A stretch of DNA of 64,000 nucleotides from Membranipora membranacea (GCA_914767715.1 OU612066.1:7633001-7697000); one strand, 5' to 3'. Numbered from the stretch's first letter, positions 43,301 to 48,936 are shown. The notes: generated from the sequence alone by a model not told the origin. Numbers and translations: made by a program.

Positions 43301-46300
43301 CTTAAGCTGTAGCTCCACGTAACGATGTAATCACAGGCCGATGGCATGTCTAGACATGCTAGGCCGATCTCACACTGCTACACAGGCCTATGAGTTATTA
43401 CTCGATGGTTTAGTGAGTTATAGTGGGGTAATAAACCAGGTGCCTAGATTGACCAATTAACTCCCTCAGTTCAATCGATTGACCAATGATATTTAATGGG
43501 CGTGTTAACAAATGACCGGATATAGTGTCATATTAAATCCGGGTCTTTGTCACTTAGAATCTTCACCAAATAAAATTTCATTCTTCTGTAAAATTGAGTT
43601 TCCTATGCTATACTATGGATGTCATGTCAGGACAGCTTCCATTTCCAAGTGATACAGCTATTACCTTCCATATTTTCACTACAGCACCACTCCTATCTTT
43701 GTAGATATGGTCTTTTTTATCATAAATAGGAGGATGTGATTTAACTACAGATATTATTATCAACTCCTCCATTTTTGATAGCCTGTCACGATTTGATAGA
43801 TGACGTGTTTAACCGCGTAATTATTTAAGCAAGCAATCAACAACCAATCAGCATAGAGGATCGTCTAGATCACTCGGGCAAAAGACCAACAAGTTCGATG
43901 TCCACTTAACACGAGTAATCACTCATGCAGATCCACCGATTAACCACTCAACCACTCGTGACCCCAAATCGATGTAAAAATCGTTACGTGGAGCTACAGC
44001 TTAACATCATTCACATACATATTATCAGAGGTGAGATCACATCAGCTGACCCATGCCTCACAAGCCATAACAAATAAAAAGTTTGTATGGTCATCATAGA
44101 AGCATTCAGCCAAAATGTGAAATCCACTCGGTAAGGTATCAACCACTGGTATTTATCTACAGAATGAGCCTCTTTATCCTCCATACCATCTTGATCAGCA
44201 CAGCTCTCCTGGGTAGGTTGTTGCTCATGGCTAAGTATCTTCTCATAATCGTCTAATAAAATTGCAAAGTGGAGATTGACACTGCTTCATCACCAAGCCT
44301 TATTAATACGATATTGAGAATATCAATATATTTCAGACAGATCAAAAATGGGAACACATTGCAACCTCTATTTATCAAAACTTGTTTTTCCGAAATTGGA
44401 TGAGGCCGATGATACGATGAGTAATGCCCCTGACTCCCTGATCGAGTTTGGGGTCGCTTCCCATAAGCAGACTGCTTACAGGCAGAAAAGGAGCAACTCG
44501 AATCCGGGTCATTTTGAATAAACTTTATCTAGGGTCTGATATTTTTGGTCTTGTAAATAGTTGGATCAAAGAATTTTTCAATCATAAAATAATGAATATA
44601 GTGTCACTTTCATGCCTTGTCCTCCATGATTATAAGAAAATAAAACTTATCTTTACCTACAGATCTTGGATAGATGGGTGTAGGTAGATTCTTGGCACCA
44701 CCAAAGAGTCGGCCTGTGTAAAGATCAATGAAAATTATTCTTACAATCCGATTGTTGTTCGATCAGTGTCACATTCTTGGCAAAGGGTGATCATCCAATT
44801 GGAAACTTCTATTTGTTAGTGACTTACTCGTATTTTTCTTTATGCTGCAAATCCTTTTTTCATCAACATCATTAAGATGTGTGTACTTGAGTGAAAGAAT
44901 GCAAACATTCGCAGGTGTTTTAATCAAGGTCTATATAATACTTATTTGAACTGGAGAATACTGATGTAACTTTCATTATTTCCAAGACTTGAGCTCAAGT
45001 TTAGCCAACAAATGGGAGATTTTGTAAATCTTGTCAGTATTTTCTAATTATATCCATGGTGCATACTGAAAATCACAATAAATTCATATCTTCACCTTCG
45101 GGATTGCTTTCCCTTCCAAGCGCAGCTTGAAGCTCCTGTGAAAAAGAGCTAGCCTCAGATCGTTGTTGCATAGGAGTTTTCTGCTCATTATATAATAATG
45201 TACCATCCATTGAATTCTCCTCATCTGCTGTTCCCTGAATGGCACCACAGTCACCTGTTTTAATATCATCGACACCATCCGCATTCTCATCACTGGTTTG
45301 TGGATTATTTGGCTTTACATGCTCTGCTGGATCAGATTGATCTTTCCTTGCTTTGCCATCAGATATATGATCAGCAGCACCACCCACGATTGAGGAATCC
45401 TCATCTACATGATGGCCAGTTGAAGAGTCTTGAATTTCACTGGATTGCTCAGTATGCGATTGTTCAAATTTCATGCTAGGACGGATTGACAGATCAGCCA
45501 TTTCTCTTTCTGGTGTCTTTGGGTTCTTTTGAACTGGTGTGCCATCTGCATGGGTACCTTAACCATCAAAAGAGGAAACATTATTAGTATTTCAACTTAG
45601 CATTTGACATGGCCTTCGAGAGGTTATTTCGAGTTCATTTACATCGAGGTGTGGTATTATACCTTTTAATGTTTGCTTGCCAATGAATGAAGCTCTAAAT
45701 GCATTGACTGTGCTGGAATTGACTTCCAGATATAAACCTGTAAACCTGACATCAATAAGTATGATAAGCGACTTGAGCTTTTAGTTTAGACAAAAAGAAC
45801 ATGCAAAAAATGTTATTCATGTACAGTTAGACTATTAGAACCTGTGGTTTGAAACCCTAGGACCAATTGGATTGAAGCAATCACATTAGTTTGCAAGCTA
45901 ACTATGCATCAGTTATTTGATGATTTTGGGGTTCTAGGATAGGAATGATGATTGATAATCACCATAGAGTTGTTATATTATATGTACATATATTTAGTAT
46001 TATATGTTTACAAAAACTCTATGATAATCACTCAGAAAGAAACCCCATACCAATTACAGATATTACAGCCTGTAGCAATGGTCATAGTGCATAAAGAGTT
46101 TTACCTGACACTGTCACTGCATTCCCTTGAGGTAAACATAAATATTTATATAAATATTTAGTAGGGTAGGTAATGTAACTCATTCAAAAGTGCAGTTTGT
46201 GAACAATAGGATTATTGTAAGAGTTTTCATCTGTCAAAACAGTTATCAATTAACCTCTGATTAGTATTTTATTAGGCCACTCACCATCACTCATATCTTC

Positions 46301-47900
46301 AGCAGTTCTCTTAGTTGGTTTAGATGCTCCATCACCAGACTCGGTGATGCCACTTGTCTCATCATCCCTTGAGAATTAAAACAGCACAGTTAGCAAATCA
46401 CTTTTCAGATAGTTTTTGTACCCATCCACAACCGGGTTTGAAAGATTGTAAGTTAAGTAAACATCTGCTCATACCTTTGTAAGGTTGTTTCTCAAAGTAC
46501 ATGTTGCATTGTTCTTGCTATCCTTATCAGCTAACCTTATTACAACCAACAACATCATTGATAACCAATTTTTACCTTAACCAGCAAAGACTCTATTTGC
46601 TCTCGCAACCTTAAATTTGGGTTCTTTCTTGAGTCCACAGACAGCAGAAAGATACATACTTTATCAACCTCCCGAGTCTAGGTGATTACTAACCTGTTTC
46701 CAACAACATCTGATGATGGCGGCATAGGAACAGCCAGCGACATGTCGGCTCTTACAGATTCCACTTCTGAAACACAAAAATCCCCTACCATCAGGATTTG
46801 CTACACAAGACCTCAGCTTCTAATTTCTTGAGTAAAATTTGTCACCGAGGCTAAGGCATTTTATCGGTGTGGCCTAACATTGAATGATAAGAACCATTTG
46901 ATCTAGAGCTTCTGATTTAAATTGTATCTATGAGTTTATGTTATCTTTAGGAGATTGATAATATCCACTGGTAATTATAATATACCCAGTGGAAAGTTTT
47001 GACACGTAACGGAAGATTTAGGGAACTTCAATTCATTGTGGTTACCAGATCAGGGATTCCCCTGATGATCATTGCACAATGCAGCAAATAATCAGTAAAT
47101 TGCAACATACCACAATGGAATCTAACAAACTTCAGTTCAATTTTTGACAGAGTGCTGATAATGGTATTACATTATCATCCACACACTACCAGCAACCAGC
47201 GCAAATTTTGAGCACTTTAACTACTGCTCAATATGTCGGAATGTACCTGATACATTCTCATTCAACTCAACATAGGTCTTTTTGATGCTGCCTGTACAAA
47301 CAATCGATCAAATGTTGCAATATATTATTAGAGCTTCACTGCCTCTTACAGAGGAGAATGAATATTCTGTTAATGCATGTAATTTTGTTCCCAAGACTGA
47401 AGAAAATTGTATTATTTACCATTATCTTGAAAGCCAAGTTTGCAGTTTCCACAGAAAGTAGAGAGCAGTCCAGACTCTTTGCTAAGCGACCTCTCAGTTT
47501 TACAGCTCTCGTTGGGGCAAATGAGAAGTTTGGTGATGCTACTCTGAGTAGTTGCATCAACAGGTTTGTGTAATTGGTCTGTACTTTGTATCATCAGGGA
47601 TGTTTGGTACCCCATGGGTTTGTCAGTTGTCTCAGTACTCATAGATATGGAGTTCCCAGCTGTAAGCGTGACATCAGTGCCTGCTTGCAACTCTTTGTAC
47701 ACCCTTGGGTGATTAGCAGCATGATCAGTGCGTTGATCGATAGGTTCATCTGTGTCGGGGCATCGCACATCCTCATCCCTTTGTATCTGAGTAGGTCGAT
47801 CACACTCAGGGCAAAATTGGGGGCACTTGCCTTTCTTGTTGAGGGAAAGTACCTCCCTGCAATCTTCATGAGGACATCTATGTCCTCCTGCCTCCTCCAT
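405..47900 (-). CDS. RNF213: RNF213 (mysterin)-like giant AAA+ ATPase / E3 ubiquitin ligase, multi-exon, runs off left edge
   Basis: RNF213 is a very large cytosolic protein that combines a dynein-like row of AAA+ modules with a RING and an RZ-finger ubiquitin ligase module. In vertebrates it acts on lipid droplets and in innate defence. About 70 exons on the minus strand follow the family's colinear order: N-terminal zinc ribbon, disordered segment, helical arm, AAA2 Walker A (AGVGKS), AAA3 (GETGCGKT with ILFLDEANTTE), AAA4 (GKPGSSKS with VVVLDEVGLAED), AAA5, acidic insertion, E3 shell, RING and RZ finger (CPNGHPYYIGD). The start ATG is proposed at 47898-47900, just inside a probable 5' UTR acceptor at about 47935. 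The 3' end is missing because the exon at 405-439 ends in a good GT donor. Introns carry many mobile elements. Two extra RING-like exons are unusual. Identity is secure; small N-terminal exons are less certain. Confidence 0.95.
1358..2471 (-). other. Intron of the RNF213-like gene
   Basis: The intron lies between the exons 1078-1357 and 2472-2612. I see no coding motif or clear mobile element in it. The motif CTAAATAATT/TAAAAACTTAGGAGGC recurs loosely near 2290-2400 (AGGCAGC/AAACTTAGGAGGC), perhaps a degenerate local repeat. Confidence 0.6.
2472..5333 (-). CDS. RNF213: RNF213-like E3 core exons after the RING
   Basis: Exons, 5' to 3': 4985-5333 (FFMVFVSEIVFGSDEEPDDD, DPTPVLRSFLLKLLMQ), 4490-4746 (VSINEVTLSEKDIKLMTKAM), 3796-4117 (YYAVRQLHAVYGVSFLKDLM, DVLAVYGGQEYRVAKTAIDA) and 2472-2612 (SSYWLLLEIIFSRVTRTFVK). 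The segments TPVLRSFLLKLL, VYGGQEYR and SSYWLLLEIIF align in order with conserved parts of the family's E3 core between the RING and RZ fingers. Donors and acceptors are regular. The introns 2613-3795 and 1358-2471 show nothing recognisable. Confidence 0.88.
2613..3795 (-). other. Intron of the RNF213-like gene
   Basis: The 1.2 kb between the exons 2472-2612 and 3796-4117 holds overlapping short ORFs on both strands without recognisable motifs. These are chance frames. Confidence 0.6.
5659..5839 (-). CDS. RNF213: RNF213-like canonical RING finger exon
   Basis: This exon encodes CPRQCPICKEPLHSPVRLPC, then DH, MICDTC, and a final CPEGSC: C-x2-C, x11, C-x-H-x2-C-x2-C, x6, C-x4-C. The order and place match the single RING of vertebrate RNF213, between the shell and core of the E3 module. 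The closing pair is C-x4-C instead of the usual C-x2-C. The same variant recurs in the two extra RING-like exons, which argues that they derive from this one. All eight ligand positions are filled. In the mammalian protein the RING is dispensable for part of the ligase activity, which relies on the RZ finger. Confidence 0.92.
6133..8926 (-). CDS. RNF213: RNF213-like E3 module, hinge/shell exons before the RING
   Basis: Exons, 5' to 3': 8807-8926, 8317-8497 (FVPGLAAVISFIDVRKNLAL), 7887-8025, 7583-7746, 7199-7399 (NLSIILNLTWKDEDGS), 6802-6962 (DCDLIALRCLLGHLSDIKIT), 6477-6588 (SKLLLKKLIVEHVIIPTEPV) and 6133-6230 (FDQVVQWLREMVIDAVRKLY). These correspond to the helical shell of the ligase module upstream of the RING. 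The final exon ends with two bases of a Pro codon, completed by the first base of the RING exon. No enzyme motif is expected here. Confidence 0.85.
9316..12078 (-). CDS. RNF213: RNF213-like AAA5 lid / AAA6 region with acidic insertion
   Basis: Exons, 5' to 3': 11934-12078 (FIGYSSETTALAV), 11182-11376 (KFHMLLCATGESVMRLDKTE), 10550-10686, 10231-10424 (LLIVQCEAADENTELLDSVR), 9715-10076 and 9316-9571. The 9715-10076 exon begins GGKWKCVHIDDPRSPEIKIP, a family-conserved stretch, and then runs into a Glu/Asp-rich segment (EKMEDDEDDDMPPLEGEENS). Vertebrate RNF213 has an acidic low-complexity stretch at the same place. The module has no P-loop. Splice sites are regular and the frame stays open throughout. 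Confidence 0.9.
11497..11640. repeat. Two tRNA-like sequences, head to head, in an RNF213-like intron
   Basis: On the plus strand about 11568-11640 reads TAGCGCAGTGGTAGCGGCG (A-box-like) then GGTTCAAGATCC (B-box-like). The inverted copy at about 11497-11557 has the same parts with several substitutions. Together they form an interrupted inverted repeat. They look like SINE heads or decayed tRNA copies, not working tRNA genes, because the stems do not pair properly. Confidence 0.6.
12400..12627 (-). CDS. RNF213: Extra RING-like exon 2 inside the RNF213-like gene
   Basis: This 228-bp exon (76 codons) lies between the exon ending WTRLFVKPQR and the exon at 11934-12078 (TSFIGYSSETTALAV), two pieces that are adjacent in vertebrate RNF213. 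It encodes ICPAECDMCHETLDKPYTLP then C-RR-H, a CC pair and a late C-x4-C (CDVDHC-DTEIA). CPxxCxxC and the LPC box resemble the gene's true RING (CPRQCPICKEPLHSPVRLPC). Both flanking introns are phase 2 and skipping the exon keeps the frame. It is closer to RING-like exon 1 than to the true RING, sharing DKPYTLPC and the CCKE step, which suggests a second duplication after the first. Confidence 0.85.
12798..13691 (-). CDS. RNF213: RNF213-like AAA5 region
   Basis: Three exons: 13553-13691 (IESRYLLILTENLSVLSIIL and QPEVVFGSKFPDD), 13241-13434 (GKPVILLNLDDLYESLYDAL, KFVDLGLGTHRVKTFVNENF) and 12798-12968 (LVVIADKNKVLSEFPIPLIN, RLEKHYV). These are among the most conserved stretches of RNF213. The module has a strand-helix AAA fold but no P-loop, as in other family members, so it is structural. 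It is flanked on each side by an extra RING-like exon (13860-14045 and 12400-12627). Confidence 0.95.
13860..14045 (-). CDS. RNF213: Extra RING-like exon 1 inside the RNF213-like gene
   Basis: This 186-bp exon (62 codons) lies between the AAA4 lid exon (ends NLVR plus two bases) and the AAA5 start exon (IESRYLLILT). It encodes C-x2-C (CDMC), KKMDKPYTLPC, GDH, a CC pair, then C-x4-C-x2-EIPPGY. The same C-x4-C plus (E/Q)IP ending occurs in the gene's authentic RING at 5659-5839. Both bounding introns are phase 2, so the exon can be present or skipped without changing frame (CTC/AGG versus CTG joins). The vertebrate protein has no RING at this point. Zinc binding is likely, but spacing after the His is atypical (H-x4-CC). 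Ligase activity is not shown. Confidence 0.85.
14208..18779 (-). CDS. RNF213: RNF213-like AAA4 module (Walker A GKPGSSKS, Walker B)
   Basis: Exon 18610-18779 encodes SLVLAIGVCYLARLEDD. Exon 18102-18333 encodes NVFMMIICIENRIPLFVVGK running into PGSSKS, the second active P-loop. Exon 15513-15683 encodes VVVLDEVGLAEDSENMPLK, the Walker B. Exon 15001-15173 encodes FVGISNWALDPAKMNRGIFV, the sensor region. Exons 14614-14754 (EFFGLRDFYR) and 14208-14453 (GRTGKLNRNQLEHSIRRNFG) form the lid. The key residues are intact. The intron separating the Walker A and Walker B exons is 2.4 kb, the largest in the AAA core, and holds a transposon with a LINE inside it. Confidence 0.95.
15732..17951. mobile_element. 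Terminal-inverted-repeat DNA transposon, 2.2 kb, interrupted by a LINE
   Basis: The 32-bp ends are perfect inverted repeats. The left end begins CAGAGACTATAGATATAGAG and runs to 15763; the right copy is 17920-17951. Both are flanked by the direct repeat TTGGTAT (15725-15731 and 17952-17958), a 7-bp target duplication. The element sits in the intron between the AAA4 Walker A and Walker B exons. No transposase is recognised inside; most of the middle is a LINE fragment plus unknown sequence. The terminal CAGAG resembles hAT ends, but hAT elements normally make 8-bp duplications, so the superfamily stays open. A tiny relative lies at 51625-51653. Confidence 0.85.
16104..17073 (+). mobile_element. 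5'-truncated, decayed non-LTR retrotransposon (reverse transcriptase 3' part)
   Basis: Translation on the plus strand gives TIKYADDTTTYYPLKKS (the RT catalytic YADD box), NKMRLNVQKTK, KLLGVTLDSHLTFSEHV and TITYSAPAWFPFL, typical of LINE reverse transcriptases. In-frame stops follow at about 16648 and later, and continuing similarity (LEKIQKLALRIIFNDLEHYI) runs to about 16950. It ends in an (AAAC)n-type tail at about 17050-17069. The six-base AAGCAC occurs at both ends (16104-16109 and 17068-17073) and may be a short target duplication. It is nested in the inverted-repeat transposon 15732-17951. The clade (CR1/L2/Rex-like) is not resolved. Confidence 0.8.
19001..21985 (-). CDS. RNF213: RNF213-like AAA3 module (Walker A GETGCGKT, Walker B)
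   Basis: Exon 21859-21985 encodes EIPVIIMGETGCGKTKLIEF, a perfect P-loop. Exon 21280-21396 gives IHGGTSEEDIISRVVEAQNL. Exon 20895-21135 gives TILFLDEANTTEAIGLVKEI and IIAACNPYRRHS, that is, Walker B with catalytic Glu and the sensor region. Exons 20577-20728 (MRHLVYRVQALSQSLLPLVW), 19857-19955 and 19001-19168 (DECSFVSLRDIQRLLDVANW) complete the lid. All ATP-binding and hydrolysis residues are present. In the mammalian protein AAA3 and AAA4 are the two sites that hydrolyse ATP, so this one should be active. Confidence 0.95.
19431..19500. repeat. Imperfect palindrome around a C-rich tract (family copy)
   Basis: Arms AAGCTTTGTT and AACGAAGCTTGTCAAGAC flank a C-rich core (runs of C near 19456-19474). 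It shares GCTTGTCAAGACTGGCT with the better copy at 41651-41712 and with 52467-52486. It lies in the intron between the exons at 19001-19168 and 19857-19955. Confidence 0.6.
22104..24578 (-). CDS. RNF213: RNF213-like AAA2 lid to AAA3 entry
   Basis: Exons, 5' to 3': 24479-24578, 24108-24261, 23722-23890 (LDDPTWSELRHYVYFLSKQL), 23478-23537, 23109-23247 (ESGNHPYLFFNEDGVTFSPL), 22784-22919 and 22104-22295 (NYVLTMDNAKKILAIHQRLR). The WSELRHYVYFLSKQL and YLFFNEDG stretches are hallmarks of RNF213 between the second and third AAA modules. The last exon ends with two bases of an Arg codon. The first base of the next exon completes it, and the AAA3 P-loop follows directly. Confidence 0.9.
24851..27985 (-). 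CDS. RNF213: RNF213-like AAA1-AAA2: exons with first Walker A (AGVGKS)
   Basis: Exon 27879-27985 encodes TIYECDPDY...RNEVLVCNQQTTVEE, a conserved RNF213 stretch. Exon 25502-25821 continues with VRLFMNRALNDPLSFYCMVN. Exon 24851-25214 carries STRAGVGKSLKKSK, the P-loop equivalent to the ATP-holding AAA2 site of the mammalian protein, followed by a strand-helix region (IHVDIAHEVETGADELLFNL). The P-loop lysine and serine are intact, so nucleotide binding is expected. In mammalian RNF213 this module binds ATP without obvious turnover. The 2.06-kb intron between the first two exons carries a foldback element and a tRNA-like sequence. Confidence 0.9.
25873..26235. repeat. Diverged direct repeat, two units of about 110 bp
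   Basis: Units at about 25873-25985 and 26128-26235 share the order (A)CCATAG...TTAATAATAAAC, then AATTGTGGGT and AACGAC followed by a GT-rich step. The first unit contains a perfect small palindrome (TAGGTTTA, ATAA, TAAACCTA). The second overlaps the left arm of the foldback element at 26203-26512. They lie in the intron between the exons 25502-25821 and 27879-27985. Confidence 0.55.
26203..26512. mobile_element. Foldback (MITE-like) element, about 310 bp
   Basis: The outer arms share TGTAGAAGCAATT: about 26203-26250 against the complement of about 26465-26512. Each reads roughly GACAT, GGAA, TGTAGAAGCAATT, GCTATCATTGA with a few differences. Inverted similarity continues inward (GTTGATAACTCAATCAA against TTGATTAAT/ATAACTTG). 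There is no coding capacity. It is intronic. Confidence 0.65.
27017..27086 (+). repeat. tRNA-like SINE head
   Basis: ATGGCTGAGCGATTAGAGTG (A-box-like) is followed about 40 bp later by GGTCCAAGTTTAAATTCC (B-box-like), with a downstream A-rich stretch (AAAAAAAG at 27091-27098). It resembles a Leu/Ser-type tRNA with changes that break the T arm, so a SINE or tRNA pseudogene is likelier than a working gene. Confidence 0.6.
28400..35382 (-). CDS. RNF213: RNF213-like stalk / linker exons before the AAA core
   Basis: Exons, 5' to 3': 35226-35382, 34712-35023, 33883-34164, 33500-33741, 32999-33145, 32584-32807, 32258-32407, 31596-31760, 31016-31275, 30489-30591, 29656-29914, 29209-29353, about 29057-29150, 28869-28990 and 28400-28483. 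The products are amphipathic helical segments, for example KQEQDSFMAFHNSLSDLWGY and DWFEQYKLKQRHIKEEQARQ, ending with RVTPKCPRNLPMWLQRGYPY, which precedes the AAA1-AAA2 region in this family. Boundaries were read by hand from AG/GT pairs with continuous translation. No nucleotide-binding motif is seen here, consistent with a stalk role. Confidence 0.8.
30210..30382 (-). repeat. tRNA-derived SINE, minus orientation
   Basis: Read on the minus strand from about 30382: GTGGCTCAGTGGTTAGAGCG (A box), then GTCGTGGGTTCGAATTTC (B box), then an unrelated body (CAGTCCACTGACTACTGGGA). This is the usual head-plus-body plan of a SINE. It lies in the intron between the exons 29656-29914 and 30489-30591. A short unrelated ORF across it is a chance frame. 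Confidence 0.75.
34326..34350. repeat. (TA)n microsatellite
   Basis: A short run of TA dinucleotides, with one interruption, in an intron of the RNF213-like gene. Confidence 0.85.
34542..34581. repeat. Short inverted repeat CCATAGACTT / AAGTCTATGG
   Basis: Perfect 10-bp arms are separated by a 20-bp AT-only-like loop. The arm sequence also occurs at about 26134 (ACCATAGACTTAATAATAAA), so this is probably a remnant of a dispersed element. Confidence 0.55.
35488..35983. mobile_element. hAT-like MITE with 8-bp target-site duplication
   Basis: The element is 496 bp. The 15-bp terminal inverted repeats CAGTGCTGTCCCCAG (35488-35502) and its complement (35969-35983) are perfect. The flanking 8-bp direct repeat GTTTATAG (35480-35487 and 35984-35991) is also perfect. 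A CAGTG-type end with an 8-bp duplication is the mark of the hAT superfamily. No transposase frame is present, so it is non-autonomous. It abuts the reverse SINE copy at 36005-36190. Confidence 0.9.
36005..36190 (-). repeat. tRNA-derived SINE copy 1 (minus)
   Basis: Read on the minus strand it gives TAGCAGGTTGGATCACCGAT, CCAGAGTTCAATTCTCATGC, then GATGAGTACCAGC and TGCTTGGTCCCAGTGACT. This is the same order and sequence family as the plus copy at 38822-39090, diverged and shortened at its 3' part. Confidence 0.8.
36284..42700 (-). CDS. RNF213: RNF213-like N-terminal arm, helical exons
   Basis: A run of mostly helical coding exons matches the extended N-terminal arm of the family. Exons, 5' to 3': about 42420-42700 (DYSDHDIIALFEDIKKKADD, Lys-rich, coiled-coil-like), about 41390-41470, 40869-41038 (LQIYGQVFGLQPVETHVM), about 40272-40586, 39805-40070, 39453-39656 (SDGDAWLLTIPLIHLVQ, a family-conserved stretch), 38578-38791, 38074-38135, 37499-37775, 36944-37042 and 36284-36403. 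Splice sites fit AG/GT and the translated joins stay open. No catalytic motif is expected in this part. Exons between 41000 and 42100 are only partly resolved. Confidence 0.7.
38191..38260. repeat. Pyrimidine-rich low-complexity tract
   Basis: About 70 bases of almost only C and T on the plus strand (TTTTC/CTTTT motifs), in an intron of the RNF213-like gene. It could adopt unusual structure, but nothing suggests a function. Confidence 0.8.
38822..39090 (+). repeat. tRNA-derived SINE copy 2 (plus), most complete
   Basis: The head has TAGTGGTTAGCGGGTTGG (A box) and GGGGTTCGATTCCCGT (B box). The body has AATGAGTACCAGCGCTTCAT, GTACTCATTAGTCAGG, GCTTGGACCCAGTGACTGGG and a tail ending ATTAAGCGGTATATAAAAC. 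It shares body segments with the minus copy at 36005-36190, which shows a real dispersed family. It lies in the intron between the exons 38578-38791 and 39453-39656. Confidence 0.85.
41651..41712. repeat. Perfect 15-bp palindrome around a 16-G tract
   Basis: Arms TTGACAAGCTTTGTT (41659-41673) and AACAAAGCTTGTCAA (41696-41710) are exact complements. Between them is a run of 16 G (41678-41693). The outer AGCCTGTC extends the family motif shared with 19483-19499 and 52470-52486. It lies in an intron of the RNF213-like gene. Confidence 0.85.
43160..47292 (-). CDS. RNF213: RNF213-like N-terminal disordered region (small exons)
   Basis: These are short exons with low-complexity polar coding sequence. 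Likely exons lie at about 47248-47292 (SIKKTYVELNENVS), 46694-46768, 46285-46368 (ESGDGASKPTKRTAEDMSD), 45093-45560 (a long Ser/Asp/Glu-rich stretch with REMADLSIRP and DGVDDIKTGDCG), 44660-44720, 44165-44250 and 43175-43258. Each is flanked by plausible AG and GT sites. There is no conserved domain, as expected for the poorly conserved N-terminus of RNF213. The boundaries of the smallest exons are tentative. Introns here hold the 43302-44004 inverted-repeat element. Confidence 0.55.
43302..44004. mobile_element. Inverted-repeat element, about 700 bp, TTAA at both borders
   Basis: The sequence TTAAGCTGTAGCTCCACGTA and five more bases at 43302-43326 is repeated exactly in inverted orientation at 43980-44004, giving 25-bp perfect ends including TTAA. 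TTAA may be the target duplication, in which case the ends are 21 bp. No ORF of note is inside. It resembles a non-autonomous element of a TTAA-targeting superfamily. The family cannot be named from the ends alone. Confidence 0.75.
47420..47900 (-). CDS. RNF213: RNF213-like exon 1: start codon and two zinc ribbons
   Basis: This is the first coding exon, about 160 codons, ending at a GT donor (gtaaat) after the sequence GFQDNG. It holds two Cys-rich ribbons with the same plan: C-x4-C followed by C-x2-C. They are CPHEDC with FCPEC near residues 9-35, and CPNESC with FCGNC near residues 127-155. About 90 polar, Thr/Asp-rich residues separate them. The vertebrate protein also begins with a zinc-ribbon-like CxxC pair; here there are two. 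The upstream sequence holds a possible acceptor (tttacag), so a 5' UTR exon probably lies further right. The start is the first ATG in the open frame. Confidence 0.75.
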
Positions 47901-48115
47901 AACCTATTAATATCCTGATAGGCCTACAATCTGTAAACAGAGTAACATAATGATTATGAAAGTAATCACAAAAGAAAACACAAATATGTGTGCAAGATTC
48001 TATAAGAAATGCTTGATAATTAGGCACAAGATTATCACACCATTTACAAGAGACAAAATCAATAGGCTATTGTGTTTTTGCAAAGATAAAGATTGCAACA
48101 TAGACAGCTAGTTAC

Positions 48116-48149
48116 ACCAATGAACTCCCTCTTGAGGGAGTTCATTGGT
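48116..48149. repeat. Near-perfect 34-bp hairpin upstream of the RNF213-like gene
   Basis: Arms ACCAATGAACTCCCTC (48116-48131) and GAGGGAGTTCATTGGT (48134-48149) pair fully with a TT loop. TTACA occurs on both sides (48112-48116 and 48149-48153), like a short target duplication. It lies about 220 bp upstream of the proposed start codon. Confidence 0.8.
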
Positions 48150-48231
48150 TACACTCTAGTTATATTTGGCTGAACCTGTTGTGCTTCATATGTGCCTGCT
48201 AAAAGTCATCCACTACTACAAATCTAGGTTG

Positions 48232-48365
48232 TGTGAGGCCATCTGCTTATAACAAACATTCAACACTGCCAGATCATTTCGTATTCGTTTCAAAGTGTGA
48301 CTGTCACAAACCCATCCGGAAGCAAACGTTGCAGCTGGATCTGGATGGCTTTGAGGCAGCAGGTA
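48232..48365 (+). repeat. Dispersed repeat, plus copy (pair with 52915-53045)
   Basis: Shares CCATCTGCTTAT, GACTGTCACAAACCCATCCG and a downstream TTGCAG step with the complement of 52915-53045, in the same order and at similar spacing. The element type is unknown; no terminal repeats could be seen. Confidence 0.55.
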
Positions 48366-48749
48366 ATTTATTAGTTATGAGCCTGAATCTGAAGTGTCTT
48401 GTTGTAGAGCTGCCCCCTCCATGGTCACTACCAAAGCCAGGGGATGGGGCTAGTCAAACATTGCCATAGACTCGAGATCTGGAGTCGTCGCGTACTTCAT
48501 CTGGGCCATTACAATGCATATATAACAGTTTTGAAAGAACATATTCAATAGTCACTAGCGACAGGTGGTTGACTACTCAAAAGACTGGTTGTCAGGCACC
48601 TTGAGATGTTTTGAGGCAGTCTTGAGGCATCTTAAGATAGTCATAAAACATTGTGAGACAGTCTTAAAATGTTTTGTATGTATTCTTGAAACCTAATTTG
48701 TATTACCCAGATCGTTTCTCGCAACAAAACAAAAAAGACTTGGATGCAG

Positions 48750-48936
48750 CTAGTTTAAGTGCTCAAACGTTGCAAGATGCTGGTAGAGGCATTTCATTAT
48801 AACCACTTTCTCCCCTCTTTGACATGGTGGCCATAACTGCGGCACTTTATGGTTATATACTTAAACGGAGGGGAGAAAGTGGTTGATAATGAAATGCCTC
48901 TACCAGCATCTTGCACCGTTTGAGCACTTAAACTAG
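48750..48936. mobile_element. 187-bp foldback MITE with about 68-bp arms
   Basis: The left arm starts CTAGTTTAAGTGCTCAAACG and continues through TGCAAGATGCTGGTAGAGGC to CCACTTTCTCCCCTC. The right arm is its complement with one substitution and one indel. The flanks GGATGCAG (48742-48749) and GGACGCAG (from 48936) differ at one base and may be an 8-bp target duplication. The loop is about 50 bp and there is no coding capacity. Confidence 0.85.

Noticed and set aside
405-47900. Several separate genes in place of one giant gene
   Set aside because: All recognisable pieces follow RNF213 order on one strand, phases agree where checked, and no internal start, stop or poly(A) pattern separates them.
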